Source: Paraburkholderia atlantica (lineage in GTDB: Bacteria > Pseudomonadota > Gammaproteobacteria > Burkholderiales > Burkholderiaceae). From it: a stretch of DNA of 64,000 nt. The translations under genes and the position numbers were made by a program. Shown here piece by piece: positions 17,020-23,868 of this stretch. The DNA is taken from assembly GCF_009362785.1 (NCBI RefSeq), contig NZ_WHNQ01000011.1:169695-233694 (forward strand). Direction: 5' to 3'. How positions within the stretch are numbered: position 1 is the stretch's first letter; each line of letters opens with the position of its first letter. The notes below the pieces were generated by a model. It made no database searches, was not told the DNA's origin, and saw only the letters and a list, made by a program, of their open reading frames with translations.

Positions 17020-17347
17020 GCTGTCGCTGTCTCCGCTTACCGTTTTGTTTCTAATCAATCTCAATTGCTAGACGAATTTATCTCCAAATAGAGACAGGCG
17101 ACAGCCCTTATGCATCATGACTTACCCTGGTTTCTGGCGATCTTCACCGGATTGAAGTCCCGTTTTGGAGACACCTGGGTACAATCCGCCAACGATGCCT
17201 CGGGCCACCGCTGCACGCCCGCGCCAGGCGCCACAGCGCTTCAGCGACAAAACGCCGGGCATGGCATGGAATCTGCAAATCGACCGCGCCGCGCCGTCGC
17301 TTGATCAGGACGGCAAAAAGGTAGAACAACCAGGCTATGGAGACTCA
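17020..17347. promoter_or_regulatory. Divergent control region of the sigma-54 regulator and GntP permease
   Basis: About 330 bp between divergent genes. GAGACA motifs recur at 17091-17096 and 17168-17173, and as the complement TGTCTC at 17028-17033. They are candidate upstream activator half-sites. The sigma-54 promoter is annotated separately. Confidence 0.4.
17262..17277 (+). promoter_or_regulatory. Sigma-54 (-24/-12) promoter of the GntP permease gene
   Basis: TGGCATGGAATCTGCA matches the sigma-54 consensus TGGCACG-N4-TTGCA at most positions. The invariant GG and GC lie exactly 12 bp apart. The permease ATG is about 70 bp downstream and the divergent gene encodes a sigma-54 activator, which makes the match credible. 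Confidence 0.68.
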
Positions 17348-18748
17348 ATGACCTTTCTCATCGTTATCGCCGCGCTGGCGTTTCTGATGTTGGCCGCGTA
17401 TCGCGGCTACAGCGTAATCCTGTTCGCGCCGATCGCGGCGCTCGCCGCCGTCCTGCTCACCGAGCCCGCCGCCGTCGCGCCGGTCTTCACGAGCATCTTC
17501 ATGGACAAGATGGTCGGCTTCGTGAAGCTGTACTTCCCCGTGTTTCTACTCGGCGCCGTGTTCGGCAAGGTGATCGAGCTTTCGGGCTTCTCCGAGTCGA
17601 TCGTCGCGGCCGCGATCCGCTATATCGGCCGCTCGCGCGCGAACGCGGTGATCGTCGCGGTGTGCGCGCTGCTTACCTACGGCGGCGTGTCGCTGTTCGT
17701 CGTCGTGTTCGCGGTCTATCCGTTCGCGGCCGAGCTGTATCGCCAGAGCAACATTCCGAAGCGGCTGATGCCCGGCGCGATCGCCCTCGGCGCGTTCTCG
17801 TTCACGATGGACTCGCTGCCCGGCACGCCGCAGATCCAGAACATCATCCCGACGACGTTCTTCAAGACCACCTCGTGGGCCGCGCCGACGCTCGGCGTGC
17901 TCGGCTCGCTGTTCATCATCGTGGTGGGTCTGACATATCTGGAATGGCGGCGCCGCAGCGCGATGGCGACCGGCGAGGGTTACGGCACCGAACTCGTCAA
18001 CGAGCCGGAGCGCGTCGAATCGAAAGAGCTGCCGCATCCGCTGCTGGCGATCGCGCCGCTCATCGTGGTCGGCGTCGCGAACTTCTTCCTGACGCGCTGG
18101 ATTCCGACCTGGTACGGCCCGTCCTTCACGGTCACGCCGGAGATCCTGCCGGGCCTGCATGCACCGGTCGAAACGAGCGTCAAAGCCCTCGTTGGGATCT
18201 GGGCCGTGCTGGGCGCGCTGCTGCTCGGCATCATCATGGTCATCTTGACGGCGTTCCGCCGCGTCAGCCACCGCTTTGCGGTCGGCACGAAGGCAGCGGT
18301 GGCGGGCGCGCTGCTGGCGTCGCTCAATACCGCGTCGGAATACGGCTTCGGCGGTGTGATCGCCGCGCTGCCGGGCTTTCTCGTTGTCAGCAATGCGCTG
18401 AAAAGCATTCCGAATCCGCTTGTCAACGCCGCGGTGTCGGTCAGCACGCTGGCGGGTATCACGGGTTCGGCATCGGGCGGTATGAGCATTGCGCTCGCCG
18501 CGATGTCCGATACGTTCATCAAGGGCGCGCAGGCCGCGAACATTCCGCTCGAAGTACTGCATCGCGTGGTCGCGATGGCGAGCGGCGGCATGGATACGCT
18601 GCCGCACAACGGCGCGGTGATTACGCTGCTAGCGGTGACGGGTCTCACGCACCGGCAGTCGTATCGCGACATCTTCGCGGTCACGGTGATCAAGACGCTC
18701 GCCGTGTTCTTCGTGATCCTGGTCTATTACACGACCGGCCTCGTGTGA
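17348..18748 (+). CDS. GntP-family permease
   Basis: 466-residue inner-membrane transporter of the gluconate:H+ symporter (GntP/CitMHS-like) group, with about 12 hydrophobic helices. Typical segments are YGGVSLFVVVFAVYPFAAEL, FSFTMDSLPGTPQIQNIIPTTFF and the C-terminal ITGSASGGMSIAL followed by MASGGMDTLPHNGAVITLL. The last resembles the H-NG motif region of hydroxyacid permeases. The start is ATG at 17348 after GGAG; the frame upstream to 17165 is non-coding. The substrate is probably a small hydroxy- or keto-acid whose presence the divergent PAS/sigma-54 regulator senses, but this is inference. Confidence 0.88.
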   Translation: MTFLIVIAALAFLMLAAYRGYSVILFAPIAALAAVLLTEPAAVAPVFTSIFMDKMVGFVKLYFPVFLLGAVFGKVIELSGFSESIVAAAIRYIGRSRANAVIVAVCALLTYGGVSLFVVVFAVYPFAAELYRQSNIPKRLMPGAIALGAFSFTMDSLPGTPQIQNIIPTTFFKTTSWAAPTLGVLGSLFIIVVGLTYLEWRRRSAMATGEGYGTELVNEPERVESKELPHPLLAIAPLIVVGVANFFLTRWIPTWYGPSFTVTPEILPGLHAPVETSVKALVGIWAVLGALLLGIIMVILTAFRRVSHRFAVGTKAAVAGALLASLNTASEYGFGGVIAALPGFLVVSNALKSIPNPLVNAAVSVSTLAGITGSASGGMSIALAAMSDTFIKGAQAANIPLEVLHRVVAMASGGMDTLPHNGAVITLLAVTGLTHRQSYRDIFAVTVIKTLAVFFVILVYYTTGLV

Positions 18749-18890
18749 ACGTCGAACCGGAAAGCAGCACTTTGATCTGATAGATCCGCATTAGTCCCAC
18801 CTCGACAGTCCGCCTACGAAGCACGAGGATGGAGTTGTCAGCGCCCAATGTTGCAAGGGCAGGCTGACCCGAGTAACAACGGCGTTTAAC

Positions 18891-18922
18891 GGCCCGTCCT
18901 TATCCGGACGGGCTATTTTTTT
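18891..18922 (+). terminator. Rho-independent terminator after the GntP permease gene
   Basis: GCCCGTCC / GGACGGGC stem with a six-base loop, followed by TATTTTTTT, about 140 bp after the permease stop. Confidence 0.85.
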
Positions 18923-18942
18923 CAGCGCGCGATTCGTGCGCG

Positions 18943-18963
18943 AAAGGTGAGGGAATCCGGGAG
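18943..18963 (+). repeat. Outlying iteron-like repeat
   Basis: AAAGGTGAGGGAATCCGGGA plus G matches both conserved halves of the origin repeat (AAAGGTGAGG and CGGGAG) and diverges only in the centre. It lies just after a transcription terminator, about 41 kb from repA. Confidence 0.7.
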
Positions 18964-19271
18964 CGACGCCAACAACGGCGAGATTGTCGCCGGACGCCGC
19001 CTAGCCCGCGCCCGCGTCACCCGGATGACAAAACCGGAACGCAAGTCGCGCCGCCGAGGGGCATGAAAAATGCATCCGTCGCAACGAGGAGTCGCGTTAA
19101 ACTGGTTGCTCGCTCCGCAACCGCGAATGCGCTAGCGGCGCGATCACACTCGACTAAAACCCGGGCGAGATAGAGACGGAGGCAGACGCAACACGGCACG
19201 ACGACGCGGCAGACGGCACGCCATCCGCCCCGTACAATGTTTCCATCACCAACGCAACAAGGACAACTTCG

Positions 19272-19523
19272 ATGCGCATTACCGGGTCTTCCGGGTCAAT
19301 GGCCCTGCTCACCGAATACGACGACGCAACGGCGCGCGAACTTCGCTCGCTGCGCCTCGAATCGACCGAAGACGGCAAAGGCATCCTGCTGATCGAGGTC
19401 GATGAGCGCAAGCCGGGCATACACCGTGAAGTGCGCTACGAAATCACGCCTGCGGAGCTGATCGCCGCGATCCGCGCGCATGGCGCCGAGTTGCCGGGCG
19501 AACAGCACAACCATCGTCAGTGA
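19272..19523 (+). CDS. Small hypothetical protein, 83 aa
   Basis: I do not recognise a family. The sequence is acidic and soluble, and the middle (ELRSLRLESTEDGKGILLIEVDERKP) is probably a beta-rich fold ending in a short helix (PAELIAAIRAHGAEL). An AAGGA ribosome site lies about ten bases before the ATG. No membrane segment or metal motif apart from a His-containing tail (QHNHRQ). Neighbours give no functional hint. Confidence 0.6.
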   Translation: MRITGSSGSMALLTEYDDATARELRSLRLESTEDGKGILLIEVDERKPGIHREVRYEITPAELIAAIRAHGAELPGEQHNHRQ

Positions 19524-19933
19524 AGCAGGCACGCGGCGTATCACCGTCGTCGCGTGACTCGTCAGCCTCGCGCGCCGGTTGCGTCGCGCCTTTTACGCGT
19601 CAGCGCGGGATGATTCGCATTGGGCGCGCCCGCGCGCGTCGCCATGCCTCCGTCTGTTCCGCTCGAACCGCCAATCCCCGCTTTCCTACGGGTTTCTGCA
19701 AACGCTTCCGCGCGCCTCGTCGAGCATGCTTACCCGGCCTTCAACCACTTGTCACAAGCGGTCGTCACGCTTGTGTATCGGGGCATGCGGCCATATATGC
19801 AGACCTGATCGCAGCCAGAAGGCCTGCCGGTTTCCGGGTCGGTTGCACGTCTTGAAAATACGTCCATAATCCTTGCATTCCCCTTTGCGTTCCTTACCGC
19901 GCTGCGCCCGCAAGGGCCGCGGATGTTAAACCG
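19524..19933. other. Intergenic interval, nothing recognised
   Basis: About 410 bp before the DedA-type gene. Short overlapping frames are present but none has a ribosome site or family resemblance. I see no repeat or terminator in it. Confidence 0.4.
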
Positions 19934-20926
19934 ATGCTACATGACCTCGTCGCGCAATATGGACCAGCGCTCGTCTTCGCGAACGTGCTAGCCGCCGCGC
20001 TCGGGCTGCCGGTGCCCGCAATGCCGTCGCTCGTGCTGTTCGGCGCGATGGCCGCAATGCACCCCGGCTCGGTCGGCTCGCAGCTGCTGCCGGTCCTCGT
20101 GCTGTCGATCTTCGCGACGCTGATCGGCGACAGCGCCTGGTACCTCGCGGGCCGCATCTACGGCGGCAATACGCTGAAGACGATCTGCCGGCTGTCGCTG
20201 TCGCGCGACACCTGCGTGAAAAAGACCGAGCGCTTCTTCGGCCGCTGGGGCGTGCGCGTGCTCGCGGTCGCGAAGTTCGTGCCGGGGCTGTCGATCGTGT
20301 CGATCCCGATGGCCGGCGCGATGGGCACGCGCTACCGCACCTTCCTCACCTACGACGGCGTCGGCGCCGCGCTGTGGTCCGGCACCGGCCTGATCATCGG
20401 CGCGCTGTTCGCGCGGCAGATCGACATGCTGTTCGCAATCGCCGGGCGGCTCGGGCGCACGGCGGCGGTGGTCGTCGTCGCGTTACTGGCGCTGTACGCT
20501 GCGTACCGGTGGGTCCGCCGCCGTCAGTTGATTGCGAAGCTCGCGTCCGCGCGCATCGAAGTCGACGAACTCGCGACGCTGTTCAAGGCTGGTCAGGCAC
20601 CGGTCGTGTTCGACATCCGTTCGCAGGAGAAGCGCAAACTCGATCCGTTCGTGATTCCAGGCGCGCAATTCGCCGACGAACGGCAACTCGACGGCATCGT
20701 CGCCTCCTATCCACGCGATCAGAAGCTCGTGATCTACTGCTCCTGCCCGAACGAGATTTCCGCGGCATGGATGGCCAAGCAGCTCACCGAAGCCGGTTTC
20801 TCCGACGTGCTGCCGCTGCGCGGCGGCATGGAAGCCTGGCGCGACTCGGGCAAGCCGGTCGACTCGCTGCCCGAAATGCCGCCGCCGGAAGTCACGGTCG
20901 ACGATATCGCGCCCAAAGCCGTCTAG
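19934..20926 (+). CDS. DedA/VTT-domain membrane protein fused to a rhodanese domain
   Basis: 330-residue fusion. The N-terminal 200 residues are a DedA-type (VTT) integral membrane domain with several helices, an amphipathic GDSAWYLAGRIYGG segment and KFVPGLSIVSIPMAGAMG, the conserved arginine/proline re-entrant region. The C-terminal third is a cytosolic rhodanese domain (VVFDIRSQEKRKLDPFVIPGAQF) with the active-site loop YCSCPNEISA, whose first cysteine is the likely sulfur carrier. DedA proteins act in membrane lipid flipping and envelope homeostasis. The fusion suggests coupling to a sulfur or redox signal, but no function is established here. It ends in TAG at 20924. Confidence 0.85.
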   Translation: MLHDLVAQYGPALVFANVLAAALGLPVPAMPSLVLFGAMAAMHPGSVGSQLLPVLVLSIFATLIGDSAWYLAGRIYGGNTLKTICRLSLSRDTCVKKTERFFGRWGVRVLAVAKFVPGLSIVSIPMAGAMGTRYRTFLTYDGVGAALWSGTGLIIGALFARQIDMLFAIAGRLGRTAAVVVVALLALYAAYRWVRRRQLIAKLASARIEVDELATLFKAGQAPVVFDIRSQEKRKLDPFVIPGAQFADERQLDGIVASYPRDQKLVIYCSCPNEISAAWMAKQLTEAGFSDVLPLRGGMEAWRDSGKPVDSLPEMPPPEVTVDDIAPKAV

Positions 20927-21044
20927 TAGAAATTAGCGGCGGCATCGTCCCCCTCACGCGGGCGGCACGGCTCGTCCCGGCGTGCGAGCGCGCATTGCGT
21001 TGCCTTGCGTTCAATCGTGCGATGAACATCGAAGGAGCGGTTCA

Positions 21045-22775
21045 ATGCTTTCGACTCAAGACGTTTCGACTCAAGAGGTAGCAGGACAGCAGGGAGTCAT
21101 TGCCGACGCGCCGTTTTCGTCGCTGTCGACACGGATGCATCAGATGTTTCCGGAGCTCACTGGCGCCGAGATCGACCGGCTACGCCGCTTCGGTGAAATT
21201 GGTCGCTGGAAGTCCGGCGAGTTGCTGTTCGAGACCGGCCACACCGGCCCCGGCATGTTCGTGCTGCTCGAAGGGCGCGTGAAGGTTTATCAGCGTGACG
21301 GCATCGGCCGCGAGCATGTGATCAGCGAGCGCGGCGCCGGACATTTCCTGGCCGAGGTCGGGCAGTTGTCGGGCAAGCCCTCGCTAGTGAACGGCCTCGC
21401 GACCAGCGACGTCGAAGCGCTGCTGATTCCGCCCGACCGGCTGCGCGCGCTGATCGTTGCCGAAGCGGAACTCGGCGAGCGCATCATGCGCGCTCTGATT
21501 CTGCGGCGCGTGTCGCTGATCGAAAAGGGCGCGGGCGGGCCGATCCTCGTCGGCAACAGCAATGACGCGCGGCTCGTGATGCTGCAGGGCTTCCTGTCGC
21601 GCAACGGCCATCCGCATTCAGTGCTCGACGAACGAGACGAAGATGCGCTGCGGCTGATCGAGCAGTTCGCCGCGCAGCGCGAGGACATGCCGCTCGTGAT
21701 CTGCCCGGACGGCTCGGTGCTGCGTCATCCGAGCATGCCGGAGCTTGCCACTCGCTTAGGCCTGCTGCCCGATCTCGACGACGCGTACGTGTACGACGTC
21801 GCGATCGTCGGCGCGGGGCCGGCGGGACTTGCCGCGGCCGTGTACGCGGCCTCCGAAGGCCTGTCGGTGATCGTGCTCGACAGCCGCGCGCCGGGCGGCC
21901 AGGCAGGCGCAAGCTCGCGCATCGAAAACTACCTCGGCTTTCCGACCGGCATCTCGGGCCAGGCGCTCGCCGGCCGGGCATTCGTGCAGGCGCAGAAGTT
22001 CGGCGCGCACGTCGCGATCCCGGTCAACGTGAAGGCGCTGCATTGCGGAGAGTCGCCGTATCGGCTGGAGCTGAAATGCGGCGGCCACATCAGCGCGCGG
22101 GCGATCGTGATCGCGAGCGGCGCCGTGTACCGACGCCCGGCGCTCGACGGGCTCGAGCGCTTCGACGGACGTGGCGTCTACTACTGGGCGTCGCCTGTCG
22201 AGGCGAAGCTGTGCAAGCGCCAGGAGGTCGTGCTGGTGGGCGGCGGCAATTCGGCCGGTCAGGCGATCGTCTATCTGGCGACGCACGCGGCCAAGGTTCA
22301 CGTGCTGATCCGCCGCAGCGGTTTCGAGGCGACGATGTCGCGCTATCTGATCGACCGCATCCGCTCGCTGCCGAACGTGTTCGTGCATCCGGGTTCGGAA
22401 GTCGGCCGGCTCGACGGCGACGAGGACGGGCTTGTATCGGTAGCGCTGAAGCGACCGCTGCCCGACGGCGTCGATCACTTCGACACGCGTCATCTGTTCC
22501 TCTTCACAGGCGCGGACCCGAACACCGAATGGCTGCGCACCTGCGGCGTGCAACTCGACGCGAAAGGCTTCGTGCTGACCGGCATCAGCGCGGACGGCTC
22601 GGCCACCGCATGCGATCTCGGGACTACGGTCGAAGGGGTCTATGCGATCGGCGATGCGCGCGCCGGGTCGACGAAACGCGTGGCCGCGGCGGTCGGCGAA
22701 GGCGCGGCCGTGGTCGCGCAGATTCACCAGTTGCTGGCGCAGATGAACGGGGAAGAGATGGCGCTCGGTGCGTGA
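21045..22775 (+). CDS. Cyclic-nucleotide-binding domain fused to thioredoxin-reductase-like flavoprotein
   Basis: 576-residue fusion. Residues about 25-150 form a CRP-like cyclic-nucleotide-binding domain (GELLFETGHTGPGMFVLLEGRVKVYQRDG). Next comes a linker, and from about 245 a thioredoxin-reductase-like FAD/NAD(P) fold: FAD loop IVGAGPAGLAAAVYA, GGQAGASSRIENYLGFPTG, NADPH loop VLVGGGNSAGQA and a second FAD motif VYAIGDARAG. The redox CxxC normally found near CATCDG is missing; that place reads GVYYWASPVEAKLC. A dithiol-independent oxidoreductase role is therefore likely. The start is ATG at 21045 after GAAGGAG. It is convergent with the LysE-type gene. Confidence 0.88.
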   Translation: MLSTQDVSTQEVAGQQGVIADAPFSSLSTRMHQMFPELTGAEIDRLRRFGEIGRWKSGELLFETGHTGPGMFVLLEGRVKVYQRDGIGREHVISERGAGHFLAEVGQLSGKPSLVNGLATSDVEALLIPPDRLRALIVAEAELGERIMRALILRRVSLIEKGAGGPILVGNSNDARLVMLQGFLSRNGHPHSVLDERDEDALRLIEQFAAQREDMPLVICPDGSVLRHPSMPELATRLGLLPDLDDAYVYDVAIVGAGPAGLAAAVYAASEGLSVIVLDSRAPGGQAGASSRIENYLGFPTGISGQALAGRAFVQAQKFGAHVAIPVNVKALHCGESPYRLELKCGGHISARAIVIASGAVYRRPALDGLERFDGRGVYYWASPVEAKLCKRQEVVLVGGGNSAGQAIVYLATHAAKVHVLIRRSGFEATMSRYLIDRIRSLPNVFVHPGSEVGRLDGDEDGLVSVALKRPLPDGVDHFDTRHLFLFTGADPNTEWLRTCGVQLDAKGFVLTGISADGSATACDLGTTVEGVYAIGDARAGSTKRVAAAVGEGAAVVAQIHQLLAQMNGEEMALGA

Positions 22776-22805
22776 GTCTCGGTGCGGTCTCTAACGCATG
22801 CGTCT

Positions 22806-23405
22806 TCAGTGCAACGCGGCCCACGCGAGCGACACCGAAAACACGCCGAGCACGATCGACGCGCCGCGCTGCACCTTCGCCGGTTCAAGCCAGCCGAGCC
22901 GCCCGCTGCCGAGTGCGGCGCCGAACCCGATCCACGCGAGCGCGATCGGCGCGGCGAGGCACGCGAACATCCCCATCGCGAGCAGATAAGCGGGCAAATG
23001 CATGAACGCGGCGGCCGGAAAGATCGTGCCGCCGAACAGCAGCCCTTTCGGATTGAGCAAGGTCGCGACGAACAGCGCGCGCACGTTGCCAGCGCGTTGC
23101 GTCGAGCCGGGCAGTGCCACCGCCGCGCGCCACATCTCGAGCGCAAGCCACGCGATATAGACACTCGCGGCCACGCGCAGCAGCGACGGCAGCCACGGCC
23201 ACGCTTGCGCCGCGTGCGCGAAGAAGCGTCCCCACGCGGAGATCGACACCAGATAGCCCGTCAGTTCCGCAGCGATCAGCGGCAGCGCGCGGCGCAATCC
23301 GGCGCGCAAACCGGCCGCCGCCAGTAGCGTGTTGGTGGGTCCGGGCGTCACCAGTACCACGATGATGCCGGTGGCCAGCAACGCGATCTCGGTCGCAGAG
23401 AGCAT
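22806..23405 (-). CDS. LysE/RhtB-family amino-acid exporter
   Basis: 199-residue inner-membrane exporter with about six helices. It begins MLSATEIALLATGIIVVLVTPGPTNTLL, with the family's TPGP motif, and contains FVATLLNPKGLLFGG, the second conserved signature (NPK). Members export amino acids or homoserine lactones; the substrate is not readable from sequence. No Shine-Dalgarno sequence precedes the ATG at 23405: the T-run of an upstream terminator hairpin directly abuts the start, which is unusual. Confidence 0.88.
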   Translation of the reverse strand: MLSATEIALLATGIIVVLVTPGPTNTLLAAAGLRAGLRRALPLIAAELTGYLVSISAWGRFFAHAAQAWPWLPSLLRVAASVYIAWLALEMWRAAVALPGSTQRAGNVRALFVATLLNPKGLLFGGTIFPAAAFMHLPAYLLAMGMFACLAAPIALAWIGFGAALGSGRLGWLEPAKVQRGASIVLGVFSVSLAWAALH

Positions 23406-23442
23406 AAAAAAAGCGCACGGTGAGTTACACAGTGCGCTTTTG
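23405..23442 (-). terminator. Terminator abutting the LysE-type start codon
   Basis: Read on the minus strand, AAAAGCGCAC / GTGCGCTTTTTTT forms a ten-base stem plus U-run. It lies downstream of the 85-residue hypothetical gene and ends right at the ATG of the exporter gene, so it could also act as an attenuator for it. Confidence 0.7.
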
Positions 23443-23516
23443 TAGCACAGACAGCACGATGGCTACGCCGAAGCGGACAGGACCCGCGGGTTCAGCTGTT
23501 CCACTCAGCGCATCGC

Positions 23517-23774
23517 TCAGCGCTCCAGCTTCGCGCGTAACTCGCGTGCGGCCTCCAGCAGCCCTTCGTACCCCGAACGCGCGTGCTCCGGCAGATCGGG
23601 ATCACCGACCAGCGCGCCGAGCGTTTCAATCAGACTGTACACAATGCCTTTCGCCGCGCCCGACGCAATGCCACCCGACGACATCTGCTGATCGACGTGA
23701 CTGAGCGCCGCGTCGAGCTGCTCGATTTCGGGACGATCGTCGGAGGGCGGCTTGGGAGAAACGTCTTGCGTCAT
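23517..23774 (-). CDS. Small hypothetical protein, 85 aa
   Basis: Acidic soluble protein, MTQDVSPKPPSDDRPEIEQL..., with a predominantly helical second half (IASGAAKGIVYSLIETLGALVGD and SGYEGLLEAARELRAKLER). I do not recognise the family. The ATG at 23774 has AAAGGAG at a slightly long spacing; an in-frame ATG at 23801 is the alternative. A clear terminator follows. Function unknown. Confidence 0.62.
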   Translation of the reverse strand: MTQDVSPKPPSDDRPEIEQLDAALSHVDQQMSSGGIASGAAKGIVYSLIETLGALVGDPDLPEHARSGYEGLLEAARELRAKLER

Positions 23775-23868
23775 GATCGAACATCGCTCCTTTAAGTGCA
23801 TCGGTAAAGTTGTTATATACCGATCGTGCGCCGCCGTCTATTCGTGTTCGGCGCGACAGCGACGCACG

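Larger units (their letters stand above)
18749..19271. other. Intergenic interval with terminator and one iteron-like repeat
   Basis: No gene seen in about 520 bp. It holds the terminator at 18891 and the repeat at 18943. The GC-rich stretch 18790-18890 just before the terminator could fold, and might be a 3' UTR or small RNA. Confidence 0.4.
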
